Shown here: positions 1 to 9,580 of the stretch, one piece after another
Layout: every line of letters begins with the position of its first letter
Position numbering within the stretch: the stretch's first letter is position 1
From: Eukaryota sp. TZLM1-RC
Lineage: Eukaryota > Metamonada: BaSk clade
DNA length: 64,000 nucleotides
Direction: 5' to 3'
NCBI GenBank assembly: GCA_040285825.1
Contig: JAUPSS010000001.1
Coordinates: forward strand, 1,860,001-1,924,000
Program-made: the position numbers and the translations under genes
Notes under the pieces: model-generated
Told to the model about the DNA's origin: nothing
Database searches by the model: none
The model's input: only the letters and a program-made list of their open reading frames with translations

Positions 1-170
1 TTTTCTATTTTTAAGGGGATGTTGAAGATGGTTTCTGATGCTTTGCTTTCTCTTGGATCTCACTATGAGAGAGTTGCATCTAGTGTTTTTGTTTTGGGAG
101 AGATGGATTTTTTAGATGTTGATTTATAGGTTTAGAATAAAATTAAATTTTTTTTAAAAAAAATTCCGGC
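1..170 (+). mobile_element. LINE subfamily A, 3' end (cut by window edge)
   Basis: The first 129 bases encode the last residues of a LINE ORF, ending FSIFKGMLKMVSDALLSLG...DVDL and a stop, then a short A/T-rich tail. The same C-terminus recurs at 3734-4269 and 7009-7136 on the minus strand and, diverged, near 18.3-18.44 kb on the plus strand. The 5' part lies outside the window. The tail abuts an opposite-strand reverse transcriptase fragment, so this copy probably inserted into that older LINE. Confidence 0.8.
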
Positions 171-730
171 ATATATTGCAATAGAGCACCATGGATACTG
201 CGGCGACTTAGTGAATTGAAAGCATTACTAAAATCCAATGACATACAAACATTGGATTCATTTTGGCGAAATAATACATCTGTAGCAAATATCGCTGAAG
301 AGACTCCATCAGTGGTATTAATTCCATATTGAAAGGGTAATAAAATCTTTTTTGCTTTCTCATTGAACCTGCTCAAGCAACACGCAGAAAAAATATTGTG
401 TAAGCTCTCAGAGACTGCAATAGGACGAACATCCATTTTTGAATTTTTGACAAGTGCAGTCAAACGAGAACTTCTTAATTCAAGTGGATATCTGAGTTGA
501 TCAGTCAATCTTTTGTTGAAAAAATTGCTTGAATTTGTCATAAAAATGGGCGAATGGCCACACCAAACAAAAGACGTAGTAAGGGATCTCCTTGCTTAAC
601 ACCACATGATCATTTCAAAATAGAATCACCAAAGGACAAATCAAAATTTGTTCAATATGTTTGAAAATAAGGTAGCAATTCTGGCAAGTAATTCAACAAA
701 GCACCACGATTACTACACCATTATAGAAAT
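143..730 (-). mobile_element. LINE reverse transcriptase fragments
   Basis: On the minus strand 143-541 reads as RT fingers and palm: VRPIAVSESL, then LLPFQYGINTTDGVSS, then the motif A stretch SLDFSNAFNSLSR. Upstream on the same strand (about 550-730) is a broken piece with the motif B signature GVKQGDPL. Motif B therefore precedes motif A, which is not the order in one RT, so at least two decayed copies are joined here. No complete ORF remains. Confidence 0.7.
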
Positions 731-920
731 CAATGAATTTATTTGTTTTATTTGTACAAATGTTCGCATTTCAATTTAACTTCAACTAATCTTATGATGA
801 CATTAGCTTGAACCATGAAAACAGAAAAGAAAAAAGCGTCGTTTGATTGCTGAAGGTGAAATAAACCATCTTGATTCATTTCATCTCTATCCAACAACTA
901 GCATTTGACAGCTATAGCTG

Positions 921-1409
921 ATGTCCTCTTCACCTACAAACTCTACTAATTTGTTTTCTCCCTTGCCAGACCACCTCTTTGATACTCCGGAACCCTCGGC
1001 TCCGAGTGAATCTGCCTCAGTCGAGGAGCAATTGAAATTCTACAAGGAACAATACCAACGAGAACACCAAAAGGTTCAGTATCTACTCAATGATCGTGAA
1101 AAAATGCGTCACAAAATCGTTGACATTGGTCTACAAGTGGAGAAGGAAGAGGAGTTTATAACCAATAGATTACTTCGGAAACTCCACAAACTTGAAGAAG
1201 AGAAACGAGTTTTCCACGAAGAACTATCTGAGTCCGAGTCTAATTCTATTGAAGAACTCAACTCGACCATCTCTAGGCTTCGTGCGGAGAAGGTGGAGAT
1301 TGAAAGTGCCCTGGAAAAGGAGCTAGAGTCTGTCATTATGAGACTGCATCGCCGAATGAGACGCCTGTCCCGAAGCAACTCCACTTCTTCAGAATGTGAA
1401 CCAAAGTAG
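921..1409 (+). CDS. CCDC6-like coiled-coil protein
   Basis: A 162-residue protein beginning at an ATG. Residues 1-35 are Ser/Pro-rich; residues 35-150 are almost continuous charged coiled coil. The segment QVEKEEEFITNRLLRKLHKL, followed about 40 residues on by another EK-rich heptad block, resembles the conserved repeat of the CCDC6/DUF2046 family (EEEFITN-L-RK--L--EK). The C-terminus is a basic RLHRRMRRLSRS stretch. Animal CCDC6 is about three times longer, so this would be a minimal version. The family has been described as cytoskeletal or DNA-damage related; no specific function is visible here. No intron is needed. Family call is from motif resemblance only. Confidence 0.6.
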   Translation: MSSSPTNSTNLFSPLPDHLFDTPEPSAPSESASVEEQLKFYKEQYQREHQKVQYLLNDREKMRHKIVDIGLQVEKEEEFITNRLLRKLHKLEEEKRVFHEELSESESNSIEELNSTISRLRAEKVEIESALEKELESVIMRLHRRMRRLSRSNSTSSECEPK

Positions 1410-1586
1410 TTTTGTATATGTATAAATGTATGACTTTGTTGTTGCTTCAACGCATCTTCTTTATCGGCACCAGATGGACAGTAATAATCTTTATTGAAAT
1501 AAGTTGTTTAAAAAAGATCAATGATACTTTAATTGAACAAAAAAAACTGTTTCAATACAATCAAATAAATAAATTTTAAAAAAACA

Positions 1587-3480
1587 TTAATTGGAAGAAA
1601 AAGACTTCCAGGATTGTATAGTTTGAGATAATCCATCACGAGATAGTATATTTGAATAAGAGGAAAGTTGTGGAAAATTGTTAATTAATGCATCAAAAAT
1701 AAACGGAAACAGTGAAAATTCAGTTAATTCAAAATAACTAATCAAAAAATTTAAATGTTTTTCAAAATAACCAATGATATTAAGACAAGCGTAAGCTTTT
1801 AGCAAAAGAAAAACACCAAATAACTGAAGGTATTTGAATCCAAATTTTGAAACATTTGCAATTAATTCATGAATTTGAGGCAATAAATGGTCAATTTCTG
1901 ATGATGAGTGATTATTAAAATGGATTTCACAAAACAATTTACATAATTGGACCAAATATTCGAAGTAAGGAATATTAAAAACAGTGATTTCATTTAATAA
2001 TTGCAGACAATAGGAAAGATTTGAATTTAAAAAACAACTAGATAAAGCATAATTAATTTGATTGATTAATGAGAAATAAAAAGAATTTACTGAATTGAGT
2101 TTTTTGGGTTTTTGAGAAAAGAGGGAATTCAATAATGTTACCACATCATCCGAATGGCCATAAAAATTGAGAAAAACAAGCAAAACTCGGCGAAAATAAC
2201 AACAATAAACATCCGAAAGGGTCAAATTCAAGGAATCAATCAAAAATTTTGACCGGTTTAATTCAGCTAATAGAAAATCAAATTTTCCTTTATCAAAAAG
2301 GGTTTCAAAATAAATAAACAGCTGCGAATTAGTAATTAAAGCGCAATCAATTCTCAAATTTGATTGACAATTTGATTGAAATTCTACTTTTGGTGCCTCA
2401 AGGGTGGGACAATTAGTAACTGATTCAGCGAAATTCAAATAGAATTGGAATAAATTGGAATTATTGACAAAATTGTTGAGCAATTTAAATACACAAACTG
2501 AATTTCCACAACTAAATAAAACTGATTGGAAAACAAAGTCTTCAAAAGTCATGGTAGAGGTCAAAAAATGTTCAAAATTTGAAAATTTGTTTGACTTTCC
2601 TAGAATAAGTTCACAAATGGCAATCAAAATCTTACATTTTTGACCTACTTTCTGGTCTGATTCATAAATCAACAACCCATTCTGAACCTCTACTAGTAAT
2701 TCCAAAGCAGTCTGTGATGAGTCTTTATCGGCTAGACTCTTTTCAACATCATTGACAGTATCATTCAATAGAAAAGAGATTTGACTAGGAACCTTGACTT
2801 TGGTTGACTTTGCAGGTGGCACGTGGCTTGTTGTGCTGCAATTATGACCCATAAAGTTCTTAAAGTCAGTAAACAACTCAAGCAACTCTTCATCGCTGAG
2901 CAAGGAGATAGCAACACTGACTTGACGAAGATACAGTCCAAAAGGGGATGAAGGGTGAATGTGGTCGTCACTGGTTCCTATGCGAGATGAGAAGAGCTGA
3001 GAGAGAGGGATTAGATCAAGGTAACAATCAAACGAGAGGTAATTAAAGAGAAGATCGGTGAACTCATCGTCAAAAAATGGAAGAAGAGAATTCAAGAAGC
3101 CATCAAGTGAAGGGGTTTGCTGAGGATGTAAACAATGAGAGAGGAGCGCAGAGGAGAGATTGGCAATCTTTTGATCATGAACGATGGTTATGGAGACTGA
3201 GACTGTGATATCAGAAGTGGATAGCATGTCTTCATAGTTTCTTGATTCAGAGAATTTCACACAGAGTGAATATGCATAATTGTGGAAACTTCTCAGCACC
3301 AAGGGTTAGTATACACTAAATACCTTGGAAATACGTTGATTAAAACAGCTACTGCTGTCTTCTTAGACGTCTCACACGCCTTGGCCGTCTGAATGGTTCT
3401 GGCAACCAGTGAAATACTCACTAATTGCAATCTCCAGCTGGTGTCTGGAGGCTGAGATGTACCTAGACCAGTTGGTCTGA
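1587..3480 (-). CDS. APC5-like anaphase-promoting complex subunit (5' exon incomplete)
   Basis: The main exon is 1587-3291 (about 568 codons). Its longest open frame runs to 3302 but starts with TTG, and no ATG occurs until codon 26 of that frame (3227). A better model splices a 32-nt intron (3292-3323, GTATTT...GAG, with a perfect TACTAAC branch site) to an upstream exon that reads KKTAVAVLINVFPR in frame. KTAVAVLINVF resembles the APC5 N-terminal motif (TPYKIAVLVLL), and SSPFGLYLRQVSVAISLLS resembles the APC5 'VGLFLRH-ILAYSKLS' motif. The remainder is helical, TPR-like and rich in Leu/Phe/Asn. APC5 is a scaffold subunit of the cyclosome ubiquitin ligase. The first exon(s) and the initiator ATG were not resolved. 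Alternative: another TPR or helical-repeat protein. Confidence 0.5.
3292..3323 (-). other. 32-nt spliceosomal intron (APC5-like gene)
   Basis: On the minus strand the intron begins GTATTTAGTG, contains TACTAAC, and ends GCTGAG. Removing it joins CCA-AG to A-AGT-TTC, so the exons stay in frame (FPR|SFHNY). The branch motif and length agree with other tiny introns in the window. Confidence 0.6.
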
Positions 3481-3502
3481 CATCGAGCACAATCCAACTT
3501 AG

Positions 3503-4407
3503 CGTTATTTACCCTTTTATGATCATAACAGATCTTTCTATGAAAGACCTTACAGCAATTCAGGTCATAAACTCGTCCCCGACTTTGATGCTTTCAAAGT
3601 GTTTTTTGATTTGTTTGAGAAATCTCTTTCGGGGGGATTTCACAGATTGACGAGAAGGACCACCACCACCATTGCCGAACCAAACTATAGTGTTTCTTCC
3701 TTCAGACAAGCGTTTAATTCTGTTACTAAAACTTTTTTTTTAATTTAATTTAATTCTAAACCTATAAATCAACATCTAAAATATCCATCTCTCCCAAAAC
3801 AAAAACACTAGATGCAACTCTCTCATAGTGAGATCCAAGAGAAAGCAAAGCATCAGAAACCATCTTCAACATCCCTTTAAAAATAGAAAACACAATTCTA
3901 TTTTGCCAAAACAATCTGTTGAAATTTCTGCCAGTTCTTTTCTTTACAATCATTTCAAAATCATCCAAAAAACGTAAAGCAGTTGGTGCAAGTGAACCAA
4001 AAAGGGAAAATACAAATGGATACAAATTGTATTTTGCATGCTGTAGACTGGCCAATTTGGACAAAGGTTCATTGTATTTATTGAATTTAAAATTTTCAGC
4101 ATTTGAAAGGGGATTATGAATTTCAGAATTAACAAGCCTTTCATTTGAGGCATTACAAGGATCAACAGACATTACATCCAATAAAATGAAGCTTCCATCT
4201 AATCCAGGTAATATGACATCACCTCCATTATTCTTATGAAAATCATTTTCAGCATCAAACAAAACTAAAACTAAAACTGGTTATTCTCTTTTGTCTTTGT
4301 ATGAAAAAATCAAACTTATTTCTTCTAAGTTTTTTCTTGCACCACGCTGCAGGTTTCCAGACATAATTGAAGCATATTCAGGCTCTTCCTCAGATTCAGG
4401 AACATAA
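3503..4407 (+). pseudogene. Unknown plus-strand reading frame split by a LINE insertion
   Basis: Reading 3503-3733 and then 4279-4407 in one frame gives about 118 codons ending ...SGSSSDSGT and TAA. The insert between them (a LINE A copy) is flanked by ACTAAAACT on both sides, and its removal restores VTKTGYSLLS across the joint. Upstream of 3503 the sequence ends CCAACTTAG, a plausible 3' splice site, with a possible short 5' exon around 3457-3474. I do not recognise the protein; it is basic and Ser/Phe-rich, with FDAFKVFFDLFEKS near its middle. It could be a host gene broken by the LINE or a piece of another element. It would run divergently from the APC5-like gene. Confidence 0.4.
3734..4269 (-). 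mobile_element. LINE subfamily A, 3' restriction-like endonuclease fragment
   Basis: On the minus strand this encodes about 166 residues: NNGGDVILPGLDG, then LLDVMSVDPCNAS, then KYNEPL..., YNLYPFVFSLFGSLAP, RTGRNFNRLFWQNRIVFSIF, and the DVDL terminus. The GD...D...K-KY layout with a PFVFS segment fits the restriction-like endonuclease (PD-(D/E)XK) at the C-terminus of R2/CRE-type LINEs. The 3' side ends in an A-rich tail at about 3734. The TSD is ACTAAAACT (3725-3733, and 4264-4272 or 4270-4278), partly obscured by an AAAACT run. Confidence 0.8.
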
Positions 4408-4511
4408 GATAAACTTATTTCAATCAGATACTTTTGGAAGCTCTGAGTGGAATAAGTGTTGGGAGTTGCTTGAGTGAAGAGGAGGGTGATTTAGTCTTCG
4501 TTTTTTTTGAT

Positions 4512-4930
4512 TCAGTAGCAGTCCAAATCGTTCAAAAACAGGTGCACAATTTCGGAAAGAACCAGCAGTCCAACCACAAAGATTGCTGTGGTTGGGATCA
4601 ATGGATACAAAAACAAATTTTCATCAGTATCTCTGTAATTGGGCTGTTGTTCCACTGGTAACCATGGTCTTCTCTGTGGATTTGCTGTTCTATGGACATT
4701 GGATTTTCGTTTCCTTTCAGAGTTATGAAAATCATAATTTCCAGAGGCTCGCATGGGCTCAAATTCCGCTTTACTTGGCCTATTATAAGTTTTTCTTTCC
4801 TTCTGAGTAAACGTAAACCGCAAGGAATCACCATTTGAAACAATGGTATAGTTAATAAATTTGGATTTATTAACAAACCGATAACGGTTGTTCAGAAGCT
4901 TTTTGTCTGCATTTAGCCTTGCACCTAATA
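4512..4930 (-). CDS. Unrecognised basic ORF
   Basis: An open minus-strand frame runs from about 4930 (just after a possible splice acceptor TTATTAG) to a stop at 4512. It starts ARLNADKKLLNNRYRF, has a basic, Arg/Pro-rich middle (RKRKSNVHRTANPQRRPWLP), and ends with a hydrophobic segment (PLIPTTAIFVVGLLVLSE) that could be a C-terminal membrane anchor. A possible intron (GTATTAAG...GCTAATTATTAG) lies just upstream, but no convincing first exon was found. The family is unknown and it may not be a gene. Confidence 0.25.
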
Positions 4931-4939
4931 ATTAGCACA

Positions 4940-6085
4940 TAATTCAAATTTTAAACTTAATACCAAACCACCTTTTTAAGACACATGATCAGGATAGATC
5001 GATTTAAATGCTGTATAATATACTTTATTGTCATAATCTTTGCTTTTATCGCTGCTTGACATTCGGGAATTCGAGTAATTTTCGTCAATTTCTGGGATGT
5101 TCATGATGAATTGATATATACTCAGAGCAATTTTCTTTTCTTCAAGGCCACACATGGTTGTAATCTATAATGCTTTGTTTTTCATCTTTGGCTTTGTCCA
5201 CTTTATACTCATTACTCAATGACATTGTTTTGAATACAAATATTCATAAAGTTACATCAACTAAAACAAAACGTCAAAAAATCGGTGTGGAGATTGATTG
5301 TTCATAGACTCTACTTCAAAGCCATTGTTTAAGCGCCTTCAATACCTCTAAAGATGTTTGAAAAGTATTCTTCACAGGGGAACAGGGAAGACTGAAACGC
5401 TGAACATTACCACCCTTAGCAATGGTTTGTACTTTCGCATACCTCTTTTTTCTAGAATTTTGCAAAAAAATTTGAAACATTTTTTCAATGTGTGACAGTG
5501 TGTCCTTCATGTATTCATTGAATGCAACAATTGATGGTAATAGTTTTTGGAAACACATGAGTTAACTGTTAACGACTTTGAACGCAGTCCTAGTCCTTCG
5601 AAATTGGTTTAATTTTAATTGTGAATTGCTATTAAATAATGAATCAGTTGAAGAATTTCGTACTTCACAGGTGCATTTAACCACCAAATTTCCCTTCACA
5701 AACTTGGTGTAATTGCATGCTGGAAATTAACTATCTTATTTTTTCTATTTATTTATTTATTTTGGTCAAGTATATTGATTACTTTTTGATGATGTCGATT
5801 AAAATTATCAAAAATAGTTGAATTTTCGGTGGATCATTCTTTGAAGGATCTTTGTCCATTTGTTTGAATAGGGGAGAACTTATGAAAACAAATATTTATT
5901 TCAATGACTGTCAGTTTTTCTATGTCATTTAGAGTTTTAGAGTTATAAAAAAATCGCGGTAAATATTAATCATTAAAACCAATATTTGGTATTTTGTTCT
6001 TCATGCAAAACAGTTCAGCTGCATATAATTTCAAATAGACCTTCTCCTTACATTTTAGGCATTTGCTCTTGTAAAAATAGTAGCG
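4940..6085. other. Mostly unassigned AT-rich interval
   Basis: No recognisable gene. The only ATG-started ORF worth noting is minus-strand 5316-5558 (80 residues, basic, MCFQKLLPSIVAFNEYMKD...), which matches nothing I know and may be chance. Confidence 0.4.
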
Positions 6086-6089
6086 AAAA

Positions 6090-7640
6090 TGCATTGTGAT
6101 TTTATATCTTGATAAGGATTGTAAAAAGCTTTGTCAATCTGGACAAAGGTTCATTGTATTTTTTGATTTTGAAATTTTCAGCATTTGAAAGAGGATTATG
6201 AATTTCCGAATTAGCCAGACTTTCATTTGAATCATTACAATGATTCACAGACATTACATCCACTAACATGAAGGTTCCATCTAATTCGGACAATATGACA
6301 TCATTTGTATTATTATTCTGAAACATCAACTTCAGCATCACACAGATTTGACAACAGAGGTTCCAAAAAGGATTCAATTCTATGACACTTGCACATACAA
6401 CATAATTGGTTTGTTACAGCATCGTGCATTTTGCTTCTAAAATTAATACAATTTTTACAATTTGATCAATGAGTAGTTGAAATTTTTCGAGAACATTTAC
6501 AAATTCAATTATGAGGTAACTTACCGGGCCAAATAAAGGAGCGAAGTTTCATAACCCAAAATCTAAGCAGAATCAGTTCAGAGAGTGTCATAAATTTGAG
6601 GATTAGTTGTTACTAAAACAGAAGTCCTACTGTCACACATATCTTGTAAAAGATTTGCAAAAGCGGGATTCTATTTCTTGGCCAAGCCAAGTCTAACATC
6701 AAAATCCAAGCTTTCACAAATCTTTGACAATTTTTGTTGAAGCTTTTTACAGCAAAACTGTAAATTAAAAAGAGATCGGTTTGGAATTTCTTGAATTGAT
6801 TGAGGAAAACATTTGGTCCAAATTTGTGGCGGCAATTTTTCAAGTTCACAAGATAACTCATACAAATAAGGACTGCAATTGGGAACTAACAGATGAGAAT
6901 CATCAGGAAATCTACGAGAAAATTCATGAATAAAATTCTTGCATCCATTCAAAAAAGTTGATTGACACAAAAATAGAAGATTTAGTAAGTTCAATACCAC
7001 CCAAATTTTTTTTTTATTAATTTTAATTTTATTCAAAACCTACAAATCAACATCTAAAAAATCCATCTCTCCCAAAACAAAAACACTAGATGCAACTCTC
7101 TCATAGTGAGATCCAAGAGAAAGCAAAGCATCAGAAACCACCCAAATTTGCTGAAGAAAATAAGTGATTTTTCTACATTCCTGGTTCTACATCCAATAAA
7201 GCAGCAATAAATTCTGCTCTCAATGAATTGAAGGAACGACAAAAATCTAATGCTATGGAAGGAGCATAAGATCTCAAAATGTGGGTTATTCTCCCAGTGT
7301 AGCAAATTTTAAACATGAAAAAATTAATAAGTTTTTCTATATCTAAAGAAGAAATTGAATCAAGTGCAATTTTTATTTTTTCCAAAATAACTTGCAATTC
7401 ATTCTGAATTTGAGGCACATTTCCTAACCAACAACCAAGGAACTTAAAAGCATCACTATTGTATTCAGTAAAAGGGAAAACAGAATCATTAATCACACAG
7501 TCCTGAGCAGAAGAACCAATCAGAAGGCATATGCTCGCAGAAGTCTTGATTCCATAAAGAGAAAAATACAATTTAAAGCTCCTGCTTTTTAGTAAGGGGC
7601 TAAATTGAAGACAAAATAACAAAAAATAAAGCAGCGAACA
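6090..7640 (-). mobile_element. Long decayed LINE (subfamily A-like), RT thumb to endonuclease
   Basis: From high to low coordinate the minus strand gives the post-RT segment (FKFLGCWLGN..., KICYTGRITHILRSYAPS, about 7622-7180), then SANLGGIELTKSSIF, then SRRFPDDSHLLVP..., LPPQIWTKCFPQSIQEIPNR, and SLDFDVRLGLAK (about 6670), then after gaps the endonuclease pieces SELDGTFMLVDVMSVNHCNDS and KKYNEPLS (6377-6110). Related pieces occur at 57136-57414 and 17.6-18.1 kb. Several frameshifts and stops make it inactive. A second, very short LINE A tail is nested at 7009-7136. Confidence 0.75.
7009..7136 (-). mobile_element. Nested 128-bp LINE A tail with 13-bp TSD
   Basis: Only the last residues (SLGSHYERVASSVFVLG) and the 3' tail of LINE A are present. 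ACCACCCAAATTT occurs at 6996-7008 and 7137-7149. Deleting the insert plus one TSD restores the reading frame of the host LINE (SANLGGIELTKSSI), which matches SAELGGIGFTKSSI at about 57.55 kb. Confidence 0.85.
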
Positions 7641-7744
7641 AAAAAACTTGCCATCAATAGACCCATGAAGGTTTAAGTGCTTGTAATTGCTTTACAGAGC
7701 AATATTATACAAAAGTTTATTTTTCATTTATTTCAACACATGCT

Positions 7745-7912
7745 CAACAACACAAACCTCAACTATGTTGTAACGTGATGAAAGCACATGTAGATGGTGA
7801 AGATAGACCAGTATATTTACAGAAAGCTAAGGTTGATGAAGGTTCAGAAAATCTTCTTTTTCAAGATATTGTAAAATATTCAAATGAAACCCACAGAACA
7901 AATGTTGACTAA
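7745..7912 (+). pseudogene. Fanzor C-terminal tail relic (copy 3)
   Basis: The plus strand reads NTNLNYVV, then after a one-base frame change VMKAHVDGEDRPVYLQKAKV... to a stop at 7910-7912. This aligns with the end of the Fanzor fragment at 22800-23477 (NASLNMMVVMEAHVDGGDRP, then VSFQRTKVD). The RuvC-III motif, zinc finger and everything upstream are missing. The match covers only about 30 residues, but it is dense and specific. Confidence 0.6.
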
Positions 7913-8530
7913 TTTTCTTCCTTTCTCTCCATCATTAACTTAAATTATTCCACAATTTATCATCTCAACTGAAAAAGCAAACTCTGCGTCAGTATACAAA
8001 GCTAGGTTGACCTAACCTAAAATGGATTACACATTTTGCGTTTCCATTTTGAGGTGCAAATGAAAATGGAAACATATTGTTGGCAGAATTCTCACTGCAA
8101 CTGTACTGTACTGATATCGTGTATAATGATGTTACTTTTTGTGTATGAGATAATGCAGATTTCACCAGCAATACTAACTTTACTAAAGAATCATCTCCTG
8201 TCAGGAAATGGTTGGACCTTTTTTTCCAACAAAAATGAAAAGGAATAAATTCTACATTGCCAAATCTAACTCCATAATGATAAGTTCGATTGTCCTCGAT
8301 GTCAAACCAACTGGTCGTGAAATTCTCAGGTTTGGACAGAGTAGAAAGTAGGGAAACAAGCATATGTTTAGGTCCCGTCGAAACAGAGAGGGAGAGAGGA
8401 AGGGAGAATTGTTGAGATAGCTGAATGGGAAGAGGACAAGGGGTAAAGGAAGGAGAAGGAAACTGGAAAAAAAACATAGAGTTTAGACGAAGTAACAACG
8501 ACCAGAACAGCTAGAGGGTAAATCGAACTG
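7913..8530. other. Interval with no supported gene
   Basis: Open frames exist on both strands (for example minus 7989-8498) but show no family features, and the strands shadow each other. Nothing reliable is seen. Confidence 0.4.
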
Positions 8531-9580
8531 ATGTTGATGACCACTAATAGAGATACAGTGGATAGGCATTTGATACAATTGTGTAAATTAGCAATCAATT
8601 TGAAATCGCAATCTGTCAGACATCGTGTCAGACAGCGAGATTATCTTGACTCTTCCCATTCTTCTAACATCATGCAGCAAAAGAAGAACAAGGATAACGA
8701 GGTTACGGACTCAGTTCCCACCTCCTCCTTCAACCTGTTGTTCAAAGAACAGCCGAGTACTTCTTCCCGAACTCTTCAGTCGGGAACAGTCATCCTGTTT
8801 TACAGGAATAAACGGAAGATCAGAGCCTCGATTTCTTATCGAAATCGTCGTTCTGATTCTTCCGTGGGGGTAGAGTATTGCACTTTTTTGAGTCATCATG
8901 TGAGTCATGATTTGGGTGCTGTTGAATCAGCCATGGTGCTAATCACCTTGGATATGGGATGCTCTTCTTCTTCGTGTTTTGTTTTGAATTGTTATTTTGA
9001 TGTTATTGAGTTTGTTGTTTTTCATGGTTTAGCTATTTGTACTGTAGATATGGGATGTTGTTCTGGTTTGTGTTTTGTTTTACATTGTTGTTACTTTGAT
9101 GTTTTTGATTTTGTTGATGTTTTTGGTTTAAGTACTTGTACTTTGAATATGGGATGTTTTTCTTGTTTGTGTTTTGTTTTGAATTGTTGTCTTGATGTTT
9201 TTGGGTTTGTTGTTTTTCGTGGTTTACGTACTTGTACTGTAGATGTGGGATGTTTCTTTTGTATATGTTTTGTTTTACATAGTTGTTTTGATGTTTATGA
9301 GTTTGTTCATTTTTGTGGTTTAGACTCATGCACTTTAGATATGGGATGTTGTGTCTTAAATTGTTATTTTGATAATGTTGAGTTTGATTATTATGTTTAT
9401 TATTTATCTTTTCAATCCAGAAGCTGCCAACATCTTCTATCAACAAACCCATTTACTGTTGATTTAAAAATTGATGGAGATGTTGAAGCAAATCCTGGTC
9501 ACAGAAAGAGAAGATCTTATTTTAAATCAACTCCTTCATCAATAATTATTAGAAAAGCGATTTTTGTCCAACAAACATGA
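8531..9580 (+). CDS. Cys-rich tandem-repeat protein ending in a 2A-like motif
   Basis: An ATG-started frame of 349 codons. Residues 1-130 are basic and Ser-rich. Residues about 134-290 are five tandem copies of a 32-33 residue unit rich in Cys, Phe and Val (pattern G-L-x-x-C-T-x-D/N-M-G-C-x4-C-F-V-L). Residues 315-324 are DGDVEANPGH, a near-match to the 2A ribosome-skipping signature D(V/I)ExNPGP with the last Pro replaced by His; a basic RKRRS stretch follows. After the TGA at 9578-9580 the same frame stays open to 9955, so the stop may be a mutation in a longer ORF. No family is recognised. It sits upstream of the Fanzor pseudogene on the same strand and may be part of that mobile unit. Confidence 0.45.
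   Translation: MLMTTNRDTVDRHLIQLCKLAINLKSQSVRHRVRQRDYLDSSHSSNIMQQKKNKDNEVTDSVPTSSFNLLFKEQPSTSSRTLQSGTVILFYRNKRKIRASISYRNRRSDSSVGVEYCTFLSHHVSHDLGAVESAMVLITLDMGCSSSSCFVLNCYFDVIEFVVFHGLAICTVDMGCCSGLCFVLHCCYFDVFDFVDVFGLSTCTLNMGCFSCLCFVLNCCLDVFGFVVFRGLRTCTVDVGCFFCICFVLHSCFDVYEFVHFCGLDSCTLDMGCCVLNCYFDNVEFDYYVYYLSFQSRSCQHLLSTNPFTVDLKIDGDVEANPGHRKRRSYFKSTPSSIIIRKAIFVQQT
8929..9403 (+). repeat. Tandem repeat, five units of about 96-99 bp
   Basis: Units share ATGGGATG...TGTTTTGTTTT...TTTGATGTT and differ at scattered sites. Unit length is a multiple of three, so the plus-strand frame stays open; the antisense frame is also open (139 codons), which is a by-product. The last unit is truncated. Confidence 0.8.
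9473..9502 (+). other. 2A-like ribosome-skipping motif (final Pro changed to His)
   Basis: The codons read D-G-D-V-E-A-N-P-G-H. In known 2A peptides the ribosome skips the Gly-Pro bond of DxExNPG/P; here the residue after Gly is His (CAC, one base from CCC). The upstream context is VDLKI. Confidence 0.55.

Noticed and set aside
7989-8498. 169-codon minus ORF
   Set aside because: No motif, biased composition, overlaps a plus-strand frame equally open; not supported.
9033-9452. Minus-strand Asn/His/Gln-rich ORF
   Set aside because: Antisense of the Cys-rich tandem repeat; the plus frame is longer and continues into the 2A motif.
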